Assembly: GCA_965153355.1 (NCBI GenBank)
Contig: OZ231128.1
Location: forward strand, 10,106,001-10,170,000
Origin: Flaccisagitta enflata
Taxonomy: Eukaryota; Chaetognatha; Sagittoidea; Aphragmophora
DNA length: 64,000 bases
Direction: 5' to 3'
Below, piece by piece: positions 32,561-44,102 of this stretch. The first letter of the stretch is position 1. Each line of letters starts with the position of its first letter. The translations under genes and the position numbers were made by a program. Under the pieces are notes generated by a model. It had not been told where the DNA came from and searched no databases. It was given only the letters and a program-made list of their open reading frames with translations.

Positions 32561-33000
32561 TCTCCATCTTCCTCTTCTCCCGCTTTCTCTTCATTTTCTT
32601 TTCCTTTTTATTGTCCTTATCTTTCTTCTTCCATATCTACTTTTTTTTTTTCTGCTACCTATTCTATTTCTTTTTACGCTATTTTTTCTATTCCTTTTTC
32701 TTCTTCAATTTCTTTTTCTTCTTTTTCTCTTCTCCTCCTTCTTCTCCTTCTTCTCCTTTCTCTTCTGCTTCTGCTTCTCCTTCTTCTGCTCCTTCTTCTT
32801 CTTCTTCTTCTTCTTCTTCTTCTCTTCTTCTTCTTCTTTTCTTCTTCATCTTCTTCTTCTTCTTCTTCTTCTTCTTCTTCTTCTTCTTTTCTTCTTCTTT
32901 TCTTCTTCTCTTCTTCCTTTTATTTATTCTTCTATCTTGTTTACTTTCTCTTTTTTTTTCTTCCTCTTCTTCTCCTAATTCTTTTTCTTTCGTTTTCTTC
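32560..33000. repeat. polypyrimidine tract (CTT-rich)
   Basis: C/T-only for most of its length, with a few A bases. Continues the pyrimidine bias of the block upstream. Confidence 0.9.
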
Positions 33001-33160
33001 TTTTTCAGTTGCGGACACACAACAAGAGGCTTCGTCCGTCCGTTGGTCCGTTGGTCCGTTGGTCTGTAGGTCCATTGTTCCGTCCGTCACACTCGAGTTG
33101 TCACGCTCGAGTTGAAAACGCGAAAAACGCGTATTTAGGATGCTGCAGTTGGTATTGTTT
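33001..33160 (-). mobile_element. family A element, AGTTGC-type
   Basis: Plus strand starts TTTTTCAGTTGCGGACACAC; the hairpin is GTTGTG/CGCAAC with one G-T pair. CCGTTGGTCCGTTGGTCCG and ACTCGAGTTGAAAACGCG follow. It abuts the pyrimidine tract at its hairpin end. Confidence 0.65.
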
Positions 33161-33367
33161 GTGTGTGAGTGTGTTAAAGGGGGGTTGGGGGTGTGGTTGG
33201 GGTGAGGCTGGGGGTGGGATGCCCCTACACCCGTCCTGGCACGATGTGTGACCCTCCATCACTACTTCTTCTTCTTCACTTTCTTTCTTCTTCTTCTCCT
33301 TTTTCCTCTTCTTTTCTTCTCCCGCCTTATTCTTTCCCTCACGACACAAACATACTCATAAGAAATC

Positions 33368-33501
<134 letters not shown>

Positions 33502-33555
33502 TTATGCTTGTCTGTGCTTTTGTTTTCCTGTTTCCATGTCTTTGTGTGTTTGTGT

Positions 33556-35385
33556 TCATTTTGGTGATTCACGATCGAAGGTGAAGGCTTGTTCATTCAC
33601 AGATGATACTTGGTGGTCTTCAGATGATGACTGAAGATGAAAAGAAGAGACGTGGATGTCTTCAGATGACGACGGACGATCGTCAGATGATTCTTGAGGG
33701 TCTACAGATGATGACTGACGGTCGACAGAATAAGCTTGGCGGTCTGTAGATGTTGTCATCGGATGATTGACTGAAAAAGCATGGTAGTCTACAGATGATG
33801 ACCGACGATCGAAAGTAAAGGCTTGTTCATTAGCAGATGATACTTGGTGGTCTTCAGATGATGACTGAAGGTGGAAAGAAGAGACTTGGATGTCTTCAGA
33901 TGACGACGGGCGGCCGTCAAATGATTCTTGGCGGTCTGCAGATGATGACCAACGGTCGACAGAATAAGCTTGGCGGTCTGTAGATGATGTCAACGGACGA
34001 TTGACTGAAGAAGCTTGGTGGTCTACAGATAATGTCGACAGACGTGGACGGTCGATCAAAGAGGCTTGATAGTCTGCAGATGAATTCGTAACAGATGCCG
34101 GCGGAGTCTTGGCAGGTGCCGGCGGAATCTTGGCAGGTGCCGGCGGAATCTTGGCAGGTGCCGGCGGAATCTTGGCAGGTGCCGGCGGAATCTTGGCAGG
34201 TGCCGGCAAATTTGTGAGAGGTGCCGATGTAATCGTGGCAAACACCGGCGTAATCGTATTAGAAGTGGAGAGAAGAGATGAATCTTCTTGGATGTGAAGG
34301 GGCGCGTCAGAGTAATGAAGAGGCCGTAAAGGAAGAGAAAAGTTTGCGGCAGTGAGAAGATGATTTTCTTCGTTGATTGATGGTTGCGGGACTGGAGGCA
34401 CTTCCGGTTGTGAGGCGGTTGTACTTGAGACGTCGAAGGTTTCTTTTCCTTCCTTCTCCCTCTCTTTCACTCCAGCTCTTTCTTTTCCCTCTCTTTCCAT
34501 CGCCAACATGAATTCGTTCATCTCCTTTATCTCAATCATAATGTTGCCAATTTTCTCACTATCTCCGTCCATCATGGCTTCGTAGATAGAGTCCAATTCA
34601 CTTTCTGTCGCCACTTCCAATTCCGTTTCTTTCATTCTAAAACGGAAATTCATTTCTTCATCCAATTTCATGAGATTTTCGATTTTCCGTTCTAATCTTT
34701 GCAACAGCGACTCTTTTCTTTCTTTGTCGTCGTTGTTGTAATTGGATTCCAAGTGAGTGGCAAGGAGATCCGAATGAAGAGGACAGTGTTGATGGTTCGT
34801 CGATGCCTTGTGCGCGACTTGGCAATCGACATCGCCACCGCCTCCACTTCCTCCGCCATCATCACCACCGCCTCCGATTCCAAGACTGCCGCCGCCGCCA
34901 CTTCTCAGACTGATGTCGACACCGCCTCCACTTTCATCCCCTCCTTGGCTAATCATCGTCGTAGTGGCGTCAGACTCTTGCTGGGCGCCGGAAGCAGCAT
35001 CGTTGAGGAAAAGCGTTGGCAAATGCATCAAATGAAATGGCGACTGTCCATTAATGAAACGGCGGGTCTCTTCTAAAAGGAGACGATAAGGCTCGATGAC
35101 GACGTAGAAATATTCCCACAATTGGTAGGAAATGTCTTGTAGCTGCAGCGTGACAACGGCGTAGCTGATAGCGTTGTTGGCCACGCAAAAAAGCTGATAA
35201 ATATCTTGGGTAGTCTCCGGCGAACGCGTCGTAGCGGAGAGGAGAGAATCATGTAGTATTTGATAGATAGCAGGAAGCTGATGCTGATCCATCACTTTGA
35301 GGACGTTGCTCTTGACGTCCATCATTGCGTCGGCGGGAATCGGTTCCGACGTTGAACTTCCGAGGACGTGACTCTTGACGTCCAT
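33556..35385 (-). CDS. 609-codon low-complexity, repeat-rich protein, unrecognised
   Basis: Continuous minus-strand ORF with normal codon variety outside its repeats. The order is: two 21-residue copies of MDVKS..L..TSEPIPAD (the second partial); a helical, aromatic-rich region of about 110 residues (DIYQLFCVANNAISYAVVTL onward) that looks like a folded domain; a Gly/Ser/Asp linker; a charged coiled-coil-like part (ESLLQRLERKIENLMKLDEE); a Pro/Ser region; about five PPAPAKI repeats (21 bp each, 34100-34205); and two 78-residue repeats (234 bp; units starting near 33573 and 33807) rich in SSSxDxQxSS and ending NEQAFTFDR. No known family recognised. No signal peptide is obvious. The stop at 33556 falls just before a (GT)n run. 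It may be the last exon of a longer gene: see the upstream exon segment. Confidence 0.6.
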   Translation of the reverse strand: MDVKSHVLGSSTSEPIPADAMMDVKSNVLKVMDQHQLPAIYQILHDSLLSATTRSPETTQDIYQLFCVANNAISYAVVTLQLQDISYQLWEYFYVVIEPYRLLLEETRRFINGQSPFHLMHLPTLFLNDAASGAQQESDATTTMISQGGDESGGGVDISLRSGGGGSLGIGGGGDDGGGSGGGGDVDCQVAHKASTNHQHCPLHSDLLATHLESNYNNDDKERKESLLQRLERKIENLMKLDEEMNFRFRMKETELEVATESELDSIYEAMMDGDSEKIGNIMIEIKEMNEFMLAMEREGKERAGVKEREKEGKETFDVSSTTASQPEVPPVPQPSINEENHLLTAANFSLPLRPLHYSDAPLHIQEDSSLLSTSNTITPVFATITSAPLTNLPAPAKIPPAPAKIPPAPAKIPPAPAKIPPAPAKTPPASVTNSSADYQASLIDRPRLSTLSVDHQASSVNRPLTSSTDRQAYSVDRWSSSADRQESFDGRPSSSEDIQVSSFHLQSSSEDHQVSSANEQAFTFDRRSSSVDYHAFSVNHPMTTSTDRQAYSVDRQSSSVDPQESSDDRPSSSEDIHVSSFHLQSSSEDHQVSSVNEQAFTFDRESPK

Positions 35386-35577
35386 CGTTACGTCGGCGGG
35401 AATCGGTTCCGACGTTAAACTTCAGAGGACGTAGCTCTTGACGTCCATCGTAACATCGCCACCAATGACGTCAGCGGGGCTCGGCGCCGACGACAACCAG
35501 CGAAGCGATGAGTTGAAGCTTGTGCCCGCTCGTTCCCTCTTACTAACCGCAGTTACAGTGACGACGCAATTAACGGT
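35386..35577 (-). pseudogene. upstream exon segment in frame with the 609-codon ORF, closed by one TGA
   Basis: After a good acceptor (TTATTTCAG, AG at 35579-35578) the minus strand is open in the same frame as the downstream ORF, apart from one TGA at 35424-35422. This TGA lies in an upstream copy of the 63-bp tandem repeat (starts at 35440, 35377 and 35314); the next copy has GGA at the same place, so one base change explains the stop. Either the true start is the ATG at 35385, or this allele is interrupted, or the codon is read through. I see the frame and the repeat; the choice is open. Confidence 0.45.
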
Positions 35578-35579
35578 CT

Positions 35580-36060
35580 GAAATAATTTATTAGCAATCA
35601 TTAGTAATCATTAACAACTTAGGCAATGGGCAGTAATAATTAATAGCAATCATTAGTACACCAATTTACATCTTTACAAAGCTTAGTACCTGAAACTTCA
35701 ACTCATTTCGGCATTCAGGGAACCAGAGGGTAAGTAATGCTAATCAATTCATCATTAATCTGCAAAGGATGGAAAAAGAGTAACATTAGTAGGCTTATTT
35801 ACTCCTTAATCATGAATAAATGATTAAAGCGAAGGAATAAAGATGAGCAAATGGACTAAACAGCAGGTAAACGCTCTTATAAGGAAATTCTCTTGGCATG
35901 TATCACAAATTCCAGCTCAGTTTCCGTTCGCTTCGAAGCGGTGAACTACTAATAGAGGGCGTTGCTAAAAGGGTAAGTTTTAGAGCAAAGTAAGGTCTTA
36001 AAACAAATGAACAGTGCTCGCTCACGCGAGCCCGCACAACTCTATTCTATTATATTGTGT
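35580..36060. other. unique AT-rich DNA, no gene recognised
   Basis: TTAGCAATCATTAGTAATCA is repeated with variation at 35588-35660. Otherwise featureless. Confidence 0.5.
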
Positions 36061-36071
36061 CGTTATTGCGT

Positions 36072-36232
36072 TAAACACACACACAGACGCAGACAGACAC
36101 ACACATAGACACACACATTGACACACACATTGACACACACACATTGACACACACATTGACACACACATTGACACACACACATTGACACACACATTGACAC
36201 ACACATAGATAAACACACGCACACACACACGT

Positions 36233-36322
<90 letters not shown>
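36072..36322. repeat. (CA)n with CACATTGACA variants
   Basis: 36100-36215 is a 10-12-bp repeat of ACACACATTGAC; 36235-36322 is pure CA. Confidence 0.95.
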
Positions 36323-36323
<1 letters not shown>

Positions 36324-36587
36324 TTTCGTGGTTCACACTCGTTTACTTGGAGCGGGTGACGGTGATAACGGCGATAACGGCGATACCACGATCATGGCGA
36401 TAATGGCGATGACGGCGAAAACTTGGCGACAACGCGCTAACGTGGTGACAGTGACATGGGACACGAACGCATGAGGACACTTGGTCGCTAGATTCTCCCA
36501 TTCTTCCATTTTTTCTGCTTTTCTATATTCCTCTCTTTTTTTCTCTTCCCTTTTGCTACACCTTTTCTGTTCTTATCTGTGTCAGTC

Positions 36588-36835
<248 letters not shown>

Positions 36836-37048
36836 ATACGACCCACATTCACAATTTCGTGGAATGTAACCTAGGAAAGCGACCCCCGCCCTCGCCACCC
36901 ACAGACGGATTTTGAAGAAGATCCAGTCTAAACAACGACAATTAAGAGCCGCGGCCCAACCCGCTTCTGATGATGGACGTGTAACACTTTGCGAAATCGT
37001 GGGATCAAACTGCTAACCGGTAAATCTGTCTATCTTTCTGTCTATTTT

Positions 37049-37350
<302 letters not shown>

Positions 37351-37429
37351 AGTTTGTACGTTATCTGTCTGTCTGTCCGTAAATCTGTATATCTGTTTGT
37401 CTGTCTGTATATCTGTCTCACCCACTCAC

Positions 37430-37641
37430 CATCTACCCACCTTCTGCCCCTCTTCACTGGACGTGGCCTAAAAACGCGCTATCCGTCTGTCTCTACCGGC
37501 CCACCCAAGAACGCCATCACTTGTCATCGCGGAAATTTCCAGACATACGAATTTGTACATCGTCGGTAAAAAGTCGGCAAAGTCGGTGAAGACCGACACA
37601 AAAGGCGAGCCTACAAAAATTGCGGGGTCAAATTCACACCC

Positions 37642-37727
<86 letters not shown>

Positions 37728-37860
37728 AATTTTTCCGCACTCTGTCTGGTTGTCTGTTGATCTGTCTGTTTCACCCCCCCTCACCCTTCCCCCACCTCCT
37801 TACCCTCTTCACTGGACGTGGCCTAAAAACGCGACCCTGGGAGCGACCGCCGACCCAGAC
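37430..37860. repeat. local duplication around (CT)n: CTCTTCACTGGACGTGGCCT
   Basis: CTCTTCACTGGACGTGGCCT followed by AAAAACGCG occurs at 37450 and again at 37806, each time downstream of a CT run (37050-37350; 37645-37722) and of a (CTGT)n word. So a unit of about 360 bp, CT run plus unique tail, is tandemly duplicated. Confidence 0.75.
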
Positions 37861-38309
37861 ACTGCTGTCATCGCGAGTCATAAGAATAGGCTACAATAAC
37901 TTCTCACCTCTGCCCAGTTTCTTCCTCTCCTTCTTCTTCTTTGTCTTCGTTTTCTTCTTCTTCTTTGTTTTCTCCTTCTTCTTCTTCTCCTTCATTTATA
38001 TAACCTTTTTCTTAATCGGGAAAAAAGTCGAAGTCAGTCTTCGACTTTTTGACATATTCGAGAGAAACAGGGTTTTCATTTTCTTATGGGGAAGTTGAGG
38101 GTCTCCACCGGCCGAATGTGGCCTCCAATGAAATTGATAGGGTAAGTAAATTTGATAATTCTCTTTCATTTGGCGCCAAGCAGAATGCTCTACGGCAAAT
38201 ATTTTTCGCGCTTTGAATTTTTAAAGATTTATTTATGAAAATTGCGAATTGAATTTTTTCCGATTTTTTATGATTTTGAGTAGGATCAAAAAAGGAGTGT
38301 ATTTATGTT

Positions 38310-38720
38310 TGTTTGAGCATGCAAATACAAGAAAACATGTTCATGAGCATATCTGCTCATCTGTGAGGTGTTTTTGAGCATTTTGCTCATTTAGCTCATT
38401 TAGCTCAGTCTGTTTCCTGGTTTATATTACGATAAATAATAAATTTTTGATACATGTTTGCACATGCAAATACAAGAAAGCATGTCAGTGAGCAGAGTTG
38501 CTCATCTGTGAAGGTGTTTTTGAATATTCTAGCTCATTAAGCTCATTTAGCTCATTTAGCTTGGTTTTTTTTCTGATTTTAAAACAGATGAATAAATGTT
38601 ATGATTTAAGCATGCAAATACAAGAAAGCATGTCAGTAAGCATAGCTGGTTGTCTAGTTGATTGATTTTGAATATCTTAGCTCATCTAGCTCATTTGGCT
38701 CAGTCCTATTTTTCTCTGAT
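38310..38720. repeat. tandem repeat of about 145 bp, three copies
   Basis: Three copies aligned on ATGCAAATACAAGAAA (38319, 38463, 38612), each followed by TTTTTGA and several TAGCTCATT words (GCTCATTTAGCTCATTTAGC). Related words recur at 40430-40460 and 40660. Function unknown. The rest of 37860-39070 holds no recognised gene. Confidence 0.75.
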
Positions 38721-39094
38721 TTTCAGTGCAACCAATACATACAATTGCTCTCAATTTGATCTAACAAATAAAAAAGTTGCAGTGACTGAAGACAAAAGCT
38801 TGGTGAAAAGTGAACAACGCTTACGACTTTTTTCCTCACGGCGACAGCCGCCATTACTGGTAACCCCACCGAGTCCAGATATCAAGAAGGTCGGATGGTC
38901 GGTCGGGCGGTCAATCATTCGTTAATACGTCTTCTTAACAATTTCAACAACAAAATCTCGTCTCTCTATGAAACAAGTTGTCATCGATCGCAAATTCTGA
39001 AAAGCGCTTGCACGTTCAACACTCATTCGCTTAGCTGGTTTGTACGTCCTTTTCTATCGCTTCATCACCATCAATTTTTAAAGTAAGTTAATAA

Positions 39095-39127
39095 CAACTT
39101 TAACAACAACAACTTAAACAACAACGA

Positions 39128-39204
<77 letters not shown>

Positions 39205-39528
39205 GCAGCAACAGCAACAACGGCAACAACAACAACAAAGCAACAACAGCAACAAACAACAACAGCATAAACAGCAACAGCAAAACATCAAACAGCACAA
39301 CAGCAACAGCAGCAACACAGCAGCAACAGCAACAGCAGCAACAACAACAGCAACAACAACAACAGCAACAACAGCAACAACAGCAACAGCAACAACAACA
39401 GCAACAACAACCAAACAGCGGCAGCAGCAACAGCAGCATCAGCAACAACAACAACAGCAACAACAACAGCAACGGCAGCAGCAACGGCAACTAGCAACAA
39501 CAGCAACGCCAACAGCAACAACAGCAGC

Positions 39529-39575
<47 letters not shown>

Positions 39576-39605
39576 CGACGACGACGACGACGACGATGAC
39601 GACAA
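39095..39605. repeat. (AAC)n / (CAG)n trinucleotide tract
   Basis: AAC run 39130-39200, mixed CAACAGCAA units to 39510, AAC run again to 39575, then GAC run. Poly-Leu and poly-Cys frames on the minus strand are artefacts. Confidence 0.94.
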
Positions 39606-39647
39606 CGACAAAAACATCAAAAACAACATCTCTTTTATTTTTCTGCT

Positions 39648-39722
39648 TTGTTTGTTTGTTTATATGATTGTTTTTTTTTGTATTTGTTTGTTTGTTTGTT
39701 TGTTTGTTTGTTTCTTTCTTCT
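39648..39722. repeat. (GTTT)n microsatellite
   Basis: GTTT units with a TATATGATT interruption. Confidence 0.85.
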
Positions 39723-39934
39723 GTTAAACACGTTTATTCTTTCAGTAGTTCAACGCCACAGATACGGATGGAATCGTAAGTCGGACGATCGTTTGGTCCT
39801 TTTCCGATAGCATCGCTTTCGGTGTTTCTCTTCCTTCCTGGAACTGTCAACATCATCCCCAATCAAGTCGGTCGGTCAGGCGGTCGGTCGTTTAATCTTC
39901 CTTCGTTGATAAGTCACGTCGGCATCATCACGTC

Positions 39935-39937
<3 letters not shown>

Positions 39938-40027
<90 letters not shown>
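39938..40027. repeat. (CT)n microsatellite
   Basis: About 44 CT units, preceded by a direct repeat of ACGTCGGCATC. Confidence 0.97.
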
Positions 40028-40032
<5 letters not shown>

Positions 40033-41038
40033 TCTTTCTCCCACTTAAACATTCTACACTTCTCCCTTTCTGATGAATTAATCCTACCAATGCACTGTGG
40101 GCTGCATTGTGCGCTAGGTGGCTCGTTGGGGATTAACATTACATCTTTTCCATTACGTTATTCCTCATGAAACATACAGAGTGAAAAACATTTTTATGCA
40201 TATTTTCAGATGTTATGAAACAATTTATATCCAATATTGACTCATTTCTATTGGACTAAGAGCTTTATGAGCTTAGAGTACAAAAGAAGAGAAAATTGAG
40301 AAAATAAAGTAAAAATTACTACTAAACTCTTTTACAGTTAGTATTTGAATTGTCTAATGTTTTGATCGAATCAATTAAATTTTTGTCTTTGTTCAATAAG
40401 ATTCCTTAATAAGGTGCTCAAAAAGAATCATTTCTTTGCTCATTTAGCTCATTTTGCTCATTTTTCTTCCAATCAAATGTAGATTTTTACTTTTATCCAC
40501 ATTATTACTTGTCCATTTTAGGCCAAGAAAATCGCAATTTGGACGTCGAAGGCCCGCTTGAGCCATAGCTTTCTGGGTTCAGGACCCCTTGAACTACATT
40601 TTGGCATAAGTGGCTCATTGTGCGTCCTTGTGCGATTTTTTATATTTATAGGGTAATAAAAGCATGCAAATTAGGTCAAATATGTAGTAATAGTAGACTA
40701 ATTTGATAGTGCAAAAGATGTAAGAAATAATGATTTTTTAAATTTTTCCAGACATTTAAACATTAATGAAGGAATCCAATCCAATATTGAAGATATCATG
40801 AGCTTTTTGTAATCTTAACAGATAATCCAAAAAATTCATTAATTTTTCTTGAAATTTAGCATTTTTCGTAGTAACGTCCATTTAGGTTGCCTTTTTTCAC
40901 TCAAAATTGCCATAAAACCTGTCATATGGACCGGTAATGTATGCTCAAATGCTACCATGACCATTCTACTTAGTTTGAGCCATATAGCAGAGATGAAAAT
41001 TTTCACCCAAATACCCAAGGAGCCATCTAGCGCAATCC
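40028..41038. other. unique AT-rich DNA, no gene recognised
   Basis: TAGCTCATTTTGCTCATTT words at 40440-40460 link it to the 38.3-kb repeat. Otherwise no coding or RNA pattern. Confidence 0.5.
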
Positions 41039-41338
41039 GTGGCCCTTAGTGCAATGGCGGGTAGACTGAAGGCAAGTATCAAATTGAGCAAGCACACCTT
41101 TAAAGATATAATACTGGGAGAAATCATAGAAATAAGAGAACAGAGACCTAATCTGTCGGAAATTCAAGCTTGGTGGGAGCTAGTGGAGAGACTGGAGAAG
41201 ACTAACTGTTTTCGAAACTTTCAAGAGATTCTTGACGTTTGGGGCTTTGCTTTCGAGAGCGCTCCAAATATTATCTTTCCACAGCTTTATGGTCTTCATT
41301 TGAATGACCTGAGAAGAAGAGCAGGCCTTATGGACTGA
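41039..41338 (+). CDS. possible 99-codon ORF or exon, unrecognised
   Basis: A frame with a balanced, helical composition (Trp at 45-46, several Leu and Glu, Arg-rich end) and no repeat bias, ending just where the 16-bp minisatellite begins. It looks more like real coding sequence than neighbouring frames. It could be a lone exon, or a fragment connected to the Gag-like gene 1.1 kb downstream; no domain recognised. Confidence 0.35.
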   Translation: MALSAMAGRLKASIKLSKHTFKDIILGEIIEIREQRPNLSEIQAWWELVERLEKTNCFRNFQEILDVWGFAFESAPNIIFPQLYGLHLNDLRRRAGLMD

Positions 41339-41339
41339 A

Positions 41340-42335
41340 AGAAACTCGACAATTGACAAACGACAATTGGCGAATGACAATTCACGAACGACAATTGGCA
41401 AACAACGATTGGCGAACGGTGATTGGCGAACATTGATTGGTATACTCAACGATTTTCAAACTCAACGATTGGCAAACTCAACAATTGACAAACTTGACAA
41501 TTGGTAAACTTAACGATTAGCAAACTCGACATTTGGCGAACTCGACGATTGGCGAACTCGACAATTGGGGAACTCGAAGATTAGCAAACTCGACGATTGG
41601 CTTACGCGACGATTGGCGATCTCGACAATTTACAAACTTGATGATTGGCGAACTTGCGATTGGCAAACTAGACAATTGGCGAACTCAAACGCAAACTCGA
41701 AGATTGGCAAACTCGAAAATTGGCAAACTCGACGATTGGCGACTTTGACAATTGGTGAACTCGACAATTGGCGAACTCATCGATTGGCAAACTCGATGAT
41801 TTGCAAACTCGACGTTTGGCCAACTCGATGATTGGCGAATTTGACAATTAGCAAACTCAACGATTAGGTAATTTGATGATTGGCAAACCAACAATTGTCA
41901 AACTTGACAATTTGCAAACTAACAATTTGTGAACTTGACAATTTGCAAACTTTACAATTACCAAACTCGAAGATAGGCAAACTTGCCAATTGGGGAAATT
42001 CACGGTTGGGGAACTCGACAGTTGGCGAACTTGGCGATTGACGAACTTGGCAATTGGCGAACTTGACAATTGGCGAACTTAACGATTGGCAAACTCAATG
42101 ATTGGTGAACTCAATGATTGGCCAACTCGATGATTGGCGAACTTAACGATTGGAAAACTTGGCGATTGGCAAACTCAACGTTTGGTAAACTCAACAATTG
42201 GTAAACTCGACAATTGGCAAACTCGATGATTGGCAAACTTGATGATCGGCAAACTCGATGATTGGCAAACTCGATGATTGGCAAACTCGATGATTAGCAA
42301 ACTCGACGATTGGCGAACTTGACAATAGGATTGAA
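41340..42335. repeat. 16-bp minisatellite GATTGGCGAACTCGAC
   Basis: About 60 units of GATTGGCGAACTCGAC with variants (GGCAAAC, AACTTGAC). Each unit holds ATTGG, the complement of the CCAAT box. It ends about 75 bp before the Gag-like ORF, so it occupies the place of a promoter or 5' leader; any regulatory role is inference. Confidence 0.93.
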
Positions 42336-42410
42336 TACCTCGTACTTCTCCCACCTCTACATCAACATGGATCAGGAACGCTCTTTGGAAAACGCTGTTC
42401 AGCGCTTGAC

Positions 42411-44102
42411 ATGGAAAACATCAAGATCGAGGAGGGTGATGTGGAGGCAAACATGACAATACCTGAACTGATAGAATCAATGACAAACAAACACCAAAAT
42501 CTTCACGAGCAGCTCTTGAAGGAACGCCTCGAGCATGAAACCGTTGTCAAAAATCTGAGGAAAGAGATGCATCATATGCAGGTAACTATCAACGATCTTG
42601 AGAATCATAATTTTGATTTGCAGGAGTGTCTGGAGGAAGCAGAAGCCAGAATAGACTTCCTCGAAGTGCAAAACAAATCGGCATTAACATCAGCATGTGG
42701 AATCAAAAAACGGTGCGATATGCTTCGCTCATTTGAAAAAAGAGACGAGCATGCGAAGATGGATTATGATAACAGGATTCGCCAACTCAGCACTTCATTC
42801 GAGGAAATCAAGCAAAAACTTGAGACATACTTGACAGATTTTGGTCGAAGCAAGGAAGACTGTAACGTGAACCGAGGCAAGGCTAAGGAAGAGAAGACAG
42901 CCCCAACAAAACCTACAGCAGAATCAAAGAATTGGTGGGACCACGAAGAGGTGCGACAGTTTCAAAATCATGGCTTTGTTCAGAACTTAACAACCGCACA
43001 AGAATCTCTCCCTCAAGACGGATCGCTGATGAATGCCTCAAGGAGCTTCAACGTACTTCCCATCACGGACGGTGACGGAAATAAGACCCAAAATCTCCCT
43101 ACAGAACATAGTTCAACAATTTCCTCGAGGGTTTACGCTCAGAGACTGGAATCCATTAGCTTCCCTAAGAACATCTACGACAGCCATGACGAATATTGTG
43201 ACGAAACTCAAATCATAGTCGATCAAGCCTTGGCGATGGGCTTGAAAGATTTAGATGTGGCGATCATTCTCAGAGACCACATCCAAAGGTCTCCCCTCCG
43301 ATCCAGCCTCTTAGCAGAACTGAAAGAACACCTTCCTTCTACAAAACAGGTAATGGTGGCTCTGCGAAATTGTGAAAAGACGGACCCCAACATGACAAGC
43401 GAACAGAAATTCAAACTGTTGAAACCACGTCACCAAGAGTCCTGGTACAATTATGCGAAGCGGGTGGAGAAATACTTCGATGATCACCGGGTGGCTGATG
43501 CGCAGCACAAAAATCGTATGATCAAGGAGCACCTGATTAATGCGACTCCTAATTTGCCCGATCTCGTTGCCAACATCATCAGCTCACCATCACTCGCACT
43601 TGCTGATCTCGCACAGTACATCCAGGATGAAATGACGAAAATAAAACAACCAAAACATCTGATCGATTCAACAATTACCCCTCTCCTTGAAGATGATCAA
43701 ATACTTGATCAACAATCTGTTCCATCACCTCAAAATGATTCATTTGTAGTCGAACGTCAAGACCAAGGCATGGCGTTGCACAAACCTCCGCAGGGTGAAC
43801 CTATTGGTCAACAACGAAGTGGATCGACTTTTCACCCTCGAAGAAAAAACTGTAAGCGCCCCATCTGTGAAAATTGCCAGCGCCTTAGGCATGGATGGCA
43901 AGATTGCCAATGGGAGGCCTTTTGTTCCCTCTGTAATGAAGAAGGACACCAAAACGGCTCCCACACCACCAACCAAGGCAACTACAAGCCTCCTGAACAT
44001 ATTCGTCAAGCGTACAAGGATTCTTTTGTTTCGGGTGGAACGAACAAAGAGGAGCAAGATGTGCTCAATGATCCCTCTCAAGGAAACACGAATAATCCAT
44101 GA
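42411..44102 (+). CDS. Gag-like protein with coiled coil and CCHC zinc knuckle
   Basis: 563 codons. Residues about 20-90 form a Leu/Glu-rich coiled coil; about 120-140 continues helical; about 260-430 resembles the capsid-like part of retrotransposon Gag (LKPRHQESWYNYAKRVEKYF, then helices). At residue 486 is a CX2CX4HX4C zinc knuckle (CENCQRLRHGWQDC), followed at 505 by a variant CX2CX4HX4H (CSLCNEEGHQNGSH). Such proteins coat retroelement RNA in the cytoplasm. The ORF ends in TGA (44100-44102) and the same frame stays open afterwards. A short overlapping frame with its own ATG (42367, 29 codons) precedes the start. No protease, reverse transcriptase or integrase is seen nearby, so this is a non-autonomous, decayed or domesticated copy. 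No LTRs recognised. Confidence 0.75.
   Translation: MENIKIEEGDVEANMTIPELIESMTNKHQNLHEQLLKERLEHETVVKNLRKEMHHMQVTINDLENHNFDLQECLEEAEARIDFLEVQNKSALTSACGIKKRCDMLRSFEKRDEHAKMDYDNRIRQLSTSFEEIKQKLETYLTDFGRSKEDCNVNRGKAKEEKTAPTKPTAESKNWWDHEEVRQFQNHGFVQNLTTAQESLPQDGSLMNASRSFNVLPITDGDGNKTQNLPTEHSSTISSRVYAQRLESISFPKNIYDSHDEYCDETQIIVDQALAMGLKDLDVAIILRDHIQRSPLRSSLLAELKEHLPSTKQVMVALRNCEKTDPNMTSEQKFKLLKPRHQESWYNYAKRVEKYFDDHRVADAQHKNRMIKEHLINATPNLPDLVANIISSPSLALADLAQYIQDEMTKIKQPKHLIDSTITPLLEDDQILDQQSVPSPQNDSFVVERQDQGMALHKPPQGEPIGQQRSGSTFHPRRKNCKRPICENCQRLRHGWQDCQWEAFCSLCNEEGHQNGSHTTNQGNYKPPEHIRQAYKDSFVSGGTNKEEQDVLNDPSQGNTNNP

Noticed and set aside
31583-33115. Poly-Ser, poly-Phe, poly-Glu and Arg-rich ORFs
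   Set aside because: Pure products of TTC/GAA tracts.
34699-35076. 125-codon plus-strand ORF
   Set aside because: Antisense shadow of the 609-codon ORF.
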